From Mycobacteriales bacterium (lineage in GTDB: Bacteria; Actinomycetota; Actinomycetes; Mycobacteriales; SCTD01): a stretch of DNA of 64,000 bases. The position numbers and the translations under genes are program-made. Under the pieces are notes generated by a model. It was given only the letters and a program-made list of their open reading frames with translations. It was not told where the DNA came from and ran no database searches. Shown one piece after another: positions 10,318-17,203 of this stretch; within the stretch, counting starts at the first letter, position 1; the number at the start of each line of letters is the position of its first letter. The DNA lies in NCBI GenBank assembly GCA_030697205.1, contig JAUYQP010000058.1, positions 1 to 64,000 of the forward strand, given 5' to 3'.

Positions 10318-10649
10318 CCACGACCGACGGCGTCGTTCTACGGGACACGTCCGATGAGACGGGGTCGCGGCATCTCGTGGCGCGGTTCGAGGCGGGCGCC
10401 ATTCTCCTGGTGGGTCAGGACATCGGACCCAGCGTCGCCGCGGTCTTCGGCAGGGGGTTGAGCGAGTACGAGTGGGCGCAGAAGGTGCTCCCCGCCGACG
10501 TGCCCAGGGCGTTGGAGCTCGCGGGATCGTCAGGTCCTGTGCTCGAGGGACTTCGAGGACTCGTGGCGCGTGGTGAGGTTGACACCTGGATCGCAGCCCT
10601 GAGGGATGAAGGTCTGGTGCGACTCGAGTGGTCACATCACTCGGACTGA
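10314..10649 (+). CDS. Hypothetical protein coupled to the EEP gene
   Basis: 111 residues from GTG 10314, which overlaps the stop of the EEP-family gene in a GTGA quartet. The sequence begins with polar residues, then DTSDETGSRHLVARFE and LLVGQDIGPSVAAVFG, then SEYEWAQKVLPADVP. It resembles short conserved actinobacterial hypothetical proteins, but I know no function. It has no membrane segment or metal motif. The coupling suggests a partner or modulator of the nuclease-like protein, which is inference only. It ends 6 bp before the stop of the convergent HAD gene. Confidence 0.7.
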   Translation: MTTTDGVVLRDTSDETGSRHLVARFEAGAILLVGQDIGPSVAAVFGRGLSEYEWAQKVLPADVPRALELAGSSGPVLEGLRGLVARGEVDTWIAALRDEGLVRLEWSHHSD

Positions 10650-10655
10650 TCTTCG

Positions 10656-11249
10656 TCAGTCGCACGAGCCCGACTGGACCAGGTCGTTGATGGCCGCAAC
10701 GTCGATGGCGCGCAGGCCGACCCTCGGGTCCGGGCCGACGGCGAGCACGCGGTCGTGCGCGTCGGCCCACTGGCGGAAGCGGCCGGTCAGGCGGTGCAGC
10801 TCGTCGTCGACCCAGATCAGCCGGCGGTCGGTCTGGTCGAGCAGCCGACGGACGACGTCGTACTTCCACCACTCGCCCGACAGCGGGTCCGGCGCTGCGG
10901 GCGCGACGGAGGCGTGGCTGACGCCCATTCCCTGGGTGGCCCAGCCCTCGGCGCCCTCGTCCTCGTAGGTCCCGGCCACCGTCAAGTGCGGCAGTCCGAG
11001 CAGCGCACGGAGCTCGCCGTTGGCGTCGTGGCCCCACGTCGTCAGCCACTGGATCTCGACCTGACCCGCCTCGTGCCAGGCGAGCAGGCGGTCGACGACA
11101 GCGGGAGCCCAGAGGATGGGCCAGCTCGTACCGTCCGACGTCGCCGACCCGCGACGCCAGTCGGGCCAGGCGGCGCGGTGCTCGCCGTGGTCGCTCAGCG
11201 CGTTGAGGACGCCGTCGACGTCGAGCAGCAGCAGGGGTGGCGGGGTCAC
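10656..11249 (-). CDS. HAD domain protein of the RNA-repair (SAK) type
   Basis: 197 residues from GTG 11249, which overlaps the stop of the upstream VWA gene (GTGA). The N-terminus LLLLDVDGVLNAL carries the HAD nucleophile motif DxDG. EIQWLTTWG and later WWKYDVVRRLL and RLIWVDDEL fit the HAD subgroup named from 'Swiss Army Knife' RNA repair proteins. The family is expected to be a phosphatase or phosphotransferase; the substrate is unknown. Coupled translation with the VWA protein implies a shared process. Confidence 0.75.
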   Translation of the reverse strand: MTPPPLLLLDVDGVLNALSDHGEHRAAWPDWRRGSATSDGTSWPILWAPAVVDRLLAWHEAGQVEIQWLTTWGHDANGELRALLGLPHLTVAGTYEDEGAEGWATQGMGVSHASVAPAAPDPLSGEWWKYDVVRRLLDQTDRRLIWVDDELHRLTGRFRQWADAHDRVLAVGPDPRVGLRAIDVAAINDLVQSGSCD

Positions 11250-12751
11250 GCGCGCCCCACGGTGAAGCCGCCGCGACCGGCCCCGGCGCGGAAGAAGACG
11301 CGCAGCGGGTGCTCGTCGCCGAGCACGTCGGCGATCGCGTCCGCCGTCTCGGCATCGCGCAGTCGTGACGAGGACCGCAGTGCCTCGGCCAGCTCGCGGG
11401 GCAGCAGCCGACGCAGGCGCTGCACCTCCCACTCCTCGAGCAGCACCGGCGCCATCCCGGCGTCGTCGGCGAAGCGCAGGGCCAGCCGCCCACCGGTGGT
11501 CTGGCGACCGCGGTTGCGACTGCCGAGCGTCGCGCTGTACGACGAGATCTTCGCCGCGCGGCTGCTGTCGACGCGGGCCTCCTCGTCGAGGGCGTCGAAG
11601 AGGTCGGCCTCCCCGAGCAGCTCGGCGGCCATCGGCGCGGGCAGGGTCGACGCGTCGCGGCGCAGCCGCCCGCTGGTCTCCTGCAGGAGGCGCGACGCCT
11701 CGGCGAGGCGGCCCTGGCTGAGCAGCTTGCTGGACTCGCGCTTGGCCTGCTGCGTCTGCTGGAACAGCGCCTCGCTGCGCACCTGCGGGTCGGGGATGCG
11801 CCCGGCGGCCTGGTCGCCGGGGACGACGTTGACGTGGACCGGGACGGTCGTCACGTGCTGCACCAGGTCGGGCAGCGAGACGTGGGTGAACTCGAGGGTC
11901 GCGACCTGGGTGAGCCCGAGCGCGGCGATGGCCGGGATCTGCAGCTTCACGAGCAGCTTGCGGGTCTCGCCGGAGTAGAACGAACCGAGCTCGAGCATCG
12001 CGCCGTCGTCGAGGCCGACGACCGGCAGGTCGTTGAGGACCTGGATGCCCGCGACGTGCCGCGTCCACGTGACCCGCAGCGATGCGGCCTGGGCGACCTG
12101 GGTCAGCAGGCCGTCGACCTCGCCGCTGATGAGGGCGACCGCGGTGTCGGCCTCCTCGGCGAACAGCTCGTTGCCCGCCCCACCGCGGGCCAGCGCGGAC
12201 AGGAGCGTCTCGTCGTACCCGAGTCCGAAGCCCAGGGTCGAGGTCGTGACGCGGTGGGACTGCGCCTCGACCGCGACCTTGCCGAGCTGGTCGGGGTCGG
12301 TGACGCCGGCGTTGGCGTGGCCGTCGCTGACGATGAGCACGGTGGCGCCGGCCGGGCCCGCGACGCGGCGGGCCTCCTGCAGACCGCGGAGGTAACCGGC
12401 CGACAGGTCGGTGTTGCCGCGCGCGTCGACCGCGGCGATGGCGGCCTTCACGCGCTCCTTGTCCTTGAGCGCGCCAGCAGGGACGACGACCTCGACGTGG
12501 CCGTCGAACGCGACCAGGCCGAAGTTGTCGCTCGGGTCGAGCCGGTCGACGAGGCTGAGCAGCGCGGTCTTGGCGCCCTTGAGCCGATCGCCGGCCATCG
12601 AGCCGCTTCGGTCGAGGACGACCTGCAGGGTGGCGGGCTGGCGCACCTCGGTCGTCGCGGGAGTGGGGGCGGTGAGCTCGACCAGCAGGGTCAGCTCGTC
12701 GGCGGTCTCGACGGCGACGAGGTCGCAGTCGAGGCGGGTGGACAGGTGCAT
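11246..12751 (-). CDS. VWA domain protein
   Basis: 501 residues from ATG 12751, with GGAG upstream. The von Willebrand A domain lies at about 45-220. Its metal-ion adhesion site is complete: LDRSGSM (DxSxS), then GNTDLSAGY, then SDGHANAGVTD. The rest is beta-rich, followed by a helical C-terminal part (QQTQQAKRESSKLL, then RLRRLLPREL). No signal peptide is seen, so it is cytoplasmic. Bacterial VWA proteins of this kind act as metal-dependent scaffolds. Its stop overlaps the HAD gene, so both are made from one mRNA. Confidence 0.85.
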   Translation of the reverse strand: MHLSTRLDCDLVAVETADELTLLVELTAPTPATTEVRQPATLQVVLDRSGSMAGDRLKGAKTALLSLVDRLDPSDNFGLVAFDGHVEVVVPAGALKDKERVKAAIAAVDARGNTDLSAGYLRGLQEARRVAGPAGATVLIVSDGHANAGVTDPDQLGKVAVEAQSHRVTTSTLGFGLGYDETLLSALARGGAGNELFAEEADTAVALISGEVDGLLTQVAQAASLRVTWTRHVAGIQVLNDLPVVGLDDGAMLELGSFYSGETRKLLVKLQIPAIAALGLTQVATLEFTHVSLPDLVQHVTTVPVHVNVVPGDQAAGRIPDPQVRSEALFQQTQQAKRESSKLLSQGRLAEASRLLQETSGRLRRDASTLPAPMAAELLGEADLFDALDEEARVDSSRAAKISSYSATLGSRNRGRQTTGGRLALRFADDAGMAPVLLEEWEVQRLRRLLPRELAEALRSSSRLRDAETADAIADVLGDEHPLRVFFRAGAGRGGFTVGRA

Positions 12752-12857
12752 GGGCACTCCAGGTGAATCGGATCGGGCAGGGCTCAGGGGCTCGACGGGC
12801 GTGGCGTTCGAGCGGGGTGGTGCTGTGGCGGGGCGGCACCAGCAGTGCCGAGCGGCG

Positions 12858-13091
12858 CTAGCAGGCCGTGCGGCGGCGGCGCTCGAGGACCCGCTGACGG
12901 CTGGCGCCGGACACGGCCGGCCGACCGGCGCGGTGCAGTCGGCGGTGGCACTTCTTGTGAATCCACTCGACCTGGCCGTCGTGGCCGTGGTGGCCACCGA
13001 GCTTGCCGCCGTCGTGGCACACGACGCAAGAGGCCGGCGCGGTGGTGGCCGCGCTCGCTGTGGCGGCGGTCCTGGTCAGCGTGTTGGTCAT
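12858..13091 (-). CDS. Small HNH-like/zinc-binding protein
   Basis: 77 residues from ATG 13091, with AGGGGGAC as ribosome binding site. After an Ala/Thr-rich start it has CVVCHDGGKLGGHHGH and WIHKKCHRRLHR, a Cys/His pattern like a degenerate zinc finger or HNH core, followed by a basic tail. It may bind nucleic acid. It is divergent from the VapBC-like operon, and the triple 20-bp repeat array lies in the gap between them. Confidence 0.65.
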   Translation of the reverse strand: MTNTLTRTAATASAATTAPASCVVCHDGGKLGGHHGHDGQVEWIHKKCHRRLHRAGRPAVSGASRQRVLERRRRTAC

Positions 13092-13204
13092 GTCGTCCCC
13101 CTGGGTGTCGTGGCTCGTCGTATGGCCCCAGTGTGCGGAGGGGGTGCGACAACACCTCGCCGGGCGTGACACCGGCCCAGGACGACCAGTGTTCTCGCCT
13201 GAGG

Positions 13205-13264
13205 TGAACTCGATCGAGTGCAGCTGCTCACGATCAGGTGCACCTGCACCCGATCGAGTGCAGG
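13205..13264. repeat. Array A: three tandem 20-bp palindromic units
   Basis: Units start at 13205, 13225 and 13245, exactly 20 bp apart, with consensus TGCACTCGATCGAGTGCACC. Unit 1 holds the 12-bp palindrome ACTCGATCGAGT, unit 2 is diverged (TGCTCACGATCAGGTGCACC) and unit 3 has one arm change. The array lies about 100 bp upstream of the vapB-like ATG and about 114 bp upstream of the small divergent gene. Two more copies are at 16651 and 21010. The palindromes have no loop, and the period is about two helical turns, which favours a protein-binding array over an RNA hairpin. Confidence 0.85.
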
Positions 13265-13338
13265 TCCCGAGCGCAGTCACGCCGCTGGAGCACGAGCACG
13301 TCCACGGCCCGCCGCCTGTGCCAACAGGCCAGCCGACT

Positions 13339-13352
13339 GCAGGCATGCCTGC
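13339..13352. promoter_or_regulatory. Perfect 14-bp palindrome before the vapB-like gene
   Basis: GCAGGCATGCCTGC is its own reverse complement and ends 12 bp before the ATG at 13365. Antitoxins of VapBC modules commonly repress their own promoter by binding such sites, so this is a likely operator. Confidence 0.5.
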
Positions 13353-13364
13353 TAGCGTGAAGGC

Positions 13365-13670
13365 ATGGCGCAGATGACCTGGCGGACCAGTGAAGAACTG
13401 CTGGAGCGGGTCCGGTCGCAGGCGGAGCGACACGGCCGCAGCCTCAACGACTGGGTCTCGACGGTGATGGCCGCGGCCAGCGACCCGTCCCACGCCGGAG
13501 GCGACGCTGACCGGGTGCGCGAGCGACTGGCCCACGCCGGCCTGCTCGAGACGACAGCGGCCCTGCCGACGTCGGCCCGGCGGCCGGCCAGCCGGCGGCT
13601 CGCGGCAGCGCGCGCGGCGGCAGGGCGCGGAACGCCGTTGTCGGACCTGGTGACCGAAGCCCGTCGGTGA
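13365..13670 (+). CDS. VapB-like RHH antitoxin
   Basis: 101 residues from ATG 13365. The first half, MAQMTWRTSEELLERVRSQ then GRSLNDWVSTVMAAA, is a ribbon-helix-helix DNA-binding fold; the second half is a flexible Ala/Arg-rich tail that would contact the toxin. Its stop overlaps the GTG of the PIN gene (GTGA), the usual layout of a VapBC pair. A perfect palindrome sits just upstream. It is expected to bind the PIN toxin and repress the operon. Confidence 0.8.
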   Translation: MAQMTWRTSEELLERVRSQAERHGRSLNDWVSTVMAAASDPSHAGGDADRVRERLAHAGLLETTAALPTSARRPASRRLAAARAAAGRGTPLSDLVTEARR

Positions 13671-14092
13671 CCGTCTTCGCGGACTCCTCAGCGCTCGTCA
13701 AGCTCTACGCCGACGAGACCGGCGCTGACCTCGTCCGCGCTCACCCGCTGTTCGTGGTCTCGGCCGTGGCTCGGGTGGAGGTGCCAGCGGCCATCTGGCG
13801 CAAGCACCGCGTCGGCGAGCTGTCCGCCGACGACGCAGGAGTCCTGGCGCGGGCCTTCGCCGCCGACTGGCACGACGAGCGAGGGCCCTTCGTGCCCGTC
13901 GCCCTCGGACCTGCCCTGCTGGGTGGGGCTGCGGAGCTGGTGGCCACGCACGGGCTTCGGGCGTACGACGGAGTGCAGTTGGCCTGCGCGACAGCTGCCC
14001 GCGCCGCGGACCCCGACGTGGACACGTTGCTCTGCTTCGACGCGGAGCTCAGCGAGGCGGCGGCTCGGGAGGGCTTCAGCCTCGCTGTCTGA
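13667..14092 (+). CDS. VapC-like PIN domain toxin
   Basis: 141 residues from GTG 13667. PIN fold: FADSSALVKLYADE (first Asp), SAVARVEVPAAIWR (Glu), LRAYDGVQLACA (Asp) and LLCFDAELSEAA (Asp) supply the acidic metal site. VapC toxins are RNases cutting tRNA or rRNA. It is coupled to the RHH gene. Its end overlaps by 17 bp the end of the convergent phosphatase fragment. Confidence 0.85.
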   Translation: MTVFADSSALVKLYADETGADLVRAHPLFVVSAVARVEVPAAIWRKHRVGELSADDAGVLARAFAADWHDERGPFVPVALGPALLGGAAELVATHGLRAYDGVQLACATAARAADPDVDTLLCFDAELSEAAAREGFSLAV

Positions 14093-14516
14093 TGCGGTCG
14101 TCCTGCAATGCGGCAGAGCGGGCGTGGGTCGGGTCAGGTGGAGCAGGGGTCCAGCCCTGCCGAACGAGGCGTACGACGTCGAGGGGGTGCGCCTCGCGCC
14201 AGCTCTGCAGGGCGGCGTGCTCGTCCGCGGCGGTGTCGGGCTCGGTGCCCGTGCGGTCGTGGTGCCAGCGCAGGGCGTCTGCGGCGTACCAGGTGTTGGC
14301 GGACGGCCCGCGGTTGATGCCCATGTGGCAGTGGGTGAGCACGACCGCGTCGGGGTCCGCGGCGAGCGCGGACTCGATCCAGGAGACCGCCTCCTCGAAC
14401 CACTCGGCGGGCACCTCCTGGCCGGCGTCGTCCATGCCGTGGTGGAGGTAGCCGATGTGTGGCGCGCAGAAGCGGAAGTCGACCTGGTCGCTGTGCTCGA
14501 GGCAGACGTCGACGTG
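14076..14516 (-). pseudogene. 5'-truncated dual-specificity phosphatase-like gene
   Basis: The frame holds the second half of a cysteine-phosphatase domain: HVDVCLEHSDQVDF, YLHHGMDDAG and the catalytic loop THCHMGINRGPS (HCx5R), followed by a helical end. The usual first 40-60 residues of such proteins are absent. Upstream in this frame there is no credible start before the divergent WYL gene; the first in-frame ATG is at 14435, inside the domain. The likely story is loss of the 5' part at the boundary with the WYL gene. A short active form starting at 14435 cannot be excluded. Confidence 0.6.
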
Positions 14517-14607
14517 GCGGCAGGGGTGGACAGGATGTCGGGGCTCTCCGAAGCGACTGGCCCTGCGAACGGCGCATCCGTGACAGGCTCCGCGGTCGGA
14601 GGTGGCG

Positions 14608-15498
14608 ATGAGCCGGGTCGATGACGTCGAGCGCCTGCTGCAGGTGCTGCAGGTGCTGCGCAACGCGGAGGGGTGGCCGGTCCCTCGGCCGGCGCTCATC
14701 TCGAAGGTGAGCGCCTACGCGTCGTCCACCGCTGACAACCGCTCCCTCAAGAAGATGATCCAGCGCGACGTGAAGGACCTCGTCGGGCTCGGCTTCCGCG
14801 TCGAGGAGGTTGCGGACCCAGGTGAGGACAGCCGGCTCGTCCTGCACGCGGGGACGTGGCGGGTCCCGGTCGAGCTCGACGACGCGGAGCAGGCGCTGCT
14901 GGTCTGGGTGACCGCGGTCGCCGGCGCTGCCGTGGCCGAGGACTCCGCGGGGTCCGCTGACCTCTCGGACCTGCTCGGGCGGGTGCCGCGCGAGCTCGAC
15001 CTCGTGCAGTCCGCGATCGCGCGACGGCTGCGGATTCGGGTCGAGCGCGACGGTGACGAGGTCGAGTTCGAGCCGGCAGAGCTGGCGTCGCGGCTGGGTC
15101 GGTGGTTCGTGCTCGGCCGCTACGCAGGGTCGACCAAGGTGCTCGCGCCGCGCCTCGACGGCCTGGTGGTGCTGGGACTCGGCGGGCCCGTGCCGGGGCC
15201 CTTCGAGGTCGGCGACGTCGACGAGCGGCTCGACCCGACAGCCTGGGACGAGCACCCTCCGGTCGACGTCGTGCTCAGCTGCCGGACCTCGGACCTGTCA
15301 TCCGTGCGCTCGTGGTTCGAGCGGGCGAGCCTGGAGCACCGGGAGGACGGGACGTCGGTGCTGCGCTTCTGGGCGACCAACGAGGCCGCGGTCGTGACGC
15401 GGGTCATCGGTCTGGCAGGGGCGGTGCAGGTGCTCGCGCCCGACTCGGTCGCGGCGGAGATCCGGCAGCGCGCCGAGGCCGTGCTGGTGGGTGCGTGA
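14608..15498 (+). CDS. WYL-domain transcriptional regulator (PafB-like)
   Basis: 296 residues. ATG 14608 is preferred over GTG 14602 because GGAGG at 14598-14602 is correctly spaced for the ATG. The N-terminal 75 residues form a winged-helix region (VERLLQVLQVLR, then NRSLKKMIQRDVKDLVGLG), as in other WYL regulators. The middle WYL region contains VEFEPAELASRLGRWFVLGRY. The C-terminal half is the WCX-type extension. Such proteins sense a ligand or nucleic acid and activate transcription. The gene overlaps the following WYL gene by one base (TGATG), a pafBC-like order, but no Pup-proteasome genes are visible. Confidence 0.8.
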   Translation: MSRVDDVERLLQVLQVLRNAEGWPVPRPALISKVSAYASSTADNRSLKKMIQRDVKDLVGLGFRVEEVADPGEDSRLVLHAGTWRVPVELDDAEQALLVWVTAVAGAAVAEDSAGSADLSDLLGRVPRELDLVQSAIARRLRIRVERDGDEVEFEPAELASRLGRWFVLGRYAGSTKVLAPRLDGLVVLGLGGPVPGPFEVGDVDERLDPTAWDEHPPVDVVLSCRTSDLSSVRSWFERASLEHREDGTSVLRFWATNEAAVVTRVIGLAGAVQVLAPDSVAAEIRQRAEAVLVGA

Positions 15499-16577
15499 TG
15501 GAGAGGTCGCTGACGAGCCTGCCCTTCGTCCCGTCGGTCGAGCCGCCGCCGCTGCTGGCCAACAACGCCAAGGCGACCGAGCAGTTCGCCCGGCTCATGG
15601 ACGCGCTGCTGATCCTCGACGCCGAGCGCTCGTGCCGGGTGAGCGAACTCGCGGCCAGGGTCGGTCTGGAGCCGGGTCGGATGCGGGAGCTGCTGTCGGC
15701 GTACATGGTCGCGGGAGCCGAGGCGCTGGGACCCGACGCGCCCTTCAACCTCACCTTCGGGACGGCCGACGGGTCACTGAGCGGTGACGAGGACGACGAC
15801 GCGGCGCAGGGCACCGCTGACGTCGTGCACCTGTCGGGCATGCGCGAGCGCGGGCAGTCGCTGCTCGGCGACCTCGGCCGCCGGCCGGTCATGGTCAAGG
15901 ACGTCGCGCGGGTGCTGCTCGCCGGCACGTTGCTGCTGCGTGGCGACGACCTGCCAGCAGAGCGCCGGCTCGTGGTGCAGGCCCTGGTGGACAAGCTCTC
16001 GGCTGCGATGGGCGCGTCCGTCGACGCTCCCGCGGAAGCGTCGGCCGAGCAGTTGCAGCGGGCGGTGCTCGACAGGTGCCGGGTGCGTTTCCGCTACCTG
16101 CACCCGTGGACGGGGGAGTCCTCGGTCGTGGAGGTGGAGCCGTACGACGTCCACCGCCGTCGCGACCGGCTCGTGCTGGACGCGGGCGCTTCCGCGGAGG
16201 CGCCACTGGTGTCCTACGACGTCGGTGGGATCTCGGAGCTGGTCGTGCTCGCGGGTGAGGCTGTCTTCGCGGCGCGCGCCCTGCCACCGCGCGGAGAGCG
16301 GGTGCCGCGCGTCCCCGTCGTGCTCCGGGTGACGACGGAGGCGCAGGAGGACTGGGTCTGCAAGGGCTGGAAGGGCGTCGTGGTCGGGCCGTCCGGCGAT
16401 GGCCGGCTCGACATCGCGATCCAGCTCGACGGCAGCGCCGACGACCCGGCTGCTGCCGAGCGGCTTGGAGCTTTCCTGCTCCAGCTGGGTCCCGGTGCCT
16501 CGGTGGTGTCGCCAGAGGGACTGCGCGACTGCGCCCGCCCGGTGGCTCTGCGGCTGCTCGCTCAACTCACGGACTGA
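15498..16577 (+). CDS. WYL-domain transcriptional regulator (PafC-like)
   Basis: 359 residues from ATG 15498, overlapping the previous stop by one base. The first 120 residues include an HTH-like segment (CRVSELAARVGLEPGRMRE) and an acidic linker. The WYL domain follows (RVRFRYLHPWTGESSVVEVE, then YDVHRRRDRLVLDAG), then a WCX-like C-terminal part. PafB and PafC act as a heterodimer controlling DNA-damage genes in mycobacteria; this pair has the same coupled two-gene form, but its targets are unknown. Confidence 0.8.
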   Translation: MERSLTSLPFVPSVEPPPLLANNAKATEQFARLMDALLILDAERSCRVSELAARVGLEPGRMRELLSAYMVAGAEALGPDAPFNLTFGTADGSLSGDEDDDAAQGTADVVHLSGMRERGQSLLGDLGRRPVMVKDVARVLLAGTLLLRGDDLPAERRLVVQALVDKLSAAMGASVDAPAEASAEQLQRAVLDRCRVRFRYLHPWTGESSVVEVEPYDVHRRRDRLVLDAGASAEAPLVSYDVGGISELVVLAGEAVFAARALPPRGERVPRVPVVLRVTTEAQEDWVCKGWKGVVVGPSGDGRLDIAIQLDGSADDPAAAERLGAFLLQLGPGASVVSPEGLRDCARPVALRLLAQLTD

Positions 16578-16650
16578 CCGGTCGGTCCGGGGTCCGGCCA
16601 CGGAGAGTGGCTGTGCGTTGCTCCGGGGCGCTCTGTGTGCCACGGGGGCA

Positions 16651-16710
16651 TGCACTCGATCCCGTGCACCTGCACCGCATCACGTGCACCTGCACTCGAT
16701 CGAGTGCACG
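16651..16710. repeat. Array B: three tandem 20-bp palindromic units
   Basis: Units begin at 16651, 16671 and 16691. Unit 3 contains the 18-bp perfect palindrome TGCACTCGATCGAGTGCA; unit 1 differs in the right arm, and unit 2 (TGCACCGCATCACGTGCACC) in the centre. It lies 74 bp after the WYL operon and about 206 bp before the gene at 16916. The rest of the 338-bp gap (16578-16915) shows no gene or other structure that I can support. Confidence 0.85.
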
Positions 16711-16915
16711 GCTCGACGGCACACGCAGCACCGGGATCGTGCGCTCGGCCGCGAGTCTTGCTCCTCGGCTGCGCGCCGGCGGCGGGGCGGGCGCCGAGGT
16801 GCCGCAGGAATGGGGCGACGTCCGCCCTCGCGAAAGGTTCGACCTTGGCTGTCCTTCTTGGCGTGGCGGGACCGGTCATCGACAACGAGCACTTCCAGGC
16901 TCGAGGGGCACCCGT

Positions 16916-17173
16916 ATGGCCACTTCGGCAGTCGCGCTGGACATTCATGCCGACCTCCAGAACGAGGACGAGACCGGCTACGTCTGGACGTACCTGGATC
17001 GGGCCCTTCGCCCTGAGCTCATCGTCCCGGGTGCCGTCGTGATCGCTGGTAGCGGCCTCGGACGGTGCCCGGCGAGAGTGGTGGACGTGGTCGACGGGCC
17101 TGGCGGCCCGCTCGTCCACCTCGACCTCGTCGAGGGCAGCGTTGCCGAGTTCGAGCGGTCTCGACAGGCCTGA
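16916..17173 (+). CDS. Conserved hypothetical small protein
   Basis: 85 residues from ATG 16916, with AGGGG eight bases upstream. The sequence (NEDETGYVWTYLDRA, PGAVVIAG, VVDVVDGPGGPLVHLDLVEG) resembles a short acidic actinobacterial family with a beta-rich core. No catalytic motif or membrane segment. Function unknown. It is convergent with the NadR-HD gene, 30 bp away. Confidence 0.7.
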   Translation: MATSAVALDIHADLQNEDETGYVWTYLDRALRPELIVPGAVVIAGSGLGRCPARVVDVVDGPGGPLVHLDLVEGSVAEFERSRQA

Positions 17174-17203
17174 GGCGAGCCCTGCCCAATGCGGGCCGGT
17201 GGG

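Noticed and set aside
919-10649. Assigning the left block to a named defence system
   Set aside because: None of the known multi-gene systems that I can recall matches this gene set and order, so only a general accessory or defence-like label is justified.
13205-13264. 20-bp repeat array considered as a CRISPR
   Set aside because: Units are directly adjacent without unique spacers, there are only three per array, and no cas genes are present.
16607-16915. Upstream extension of the small gene at 16916 through array B
   Set aside because: The extension translates the repeat DNA and has no protein character, whereas ATG 16916 has an AGGGG at good spacing.
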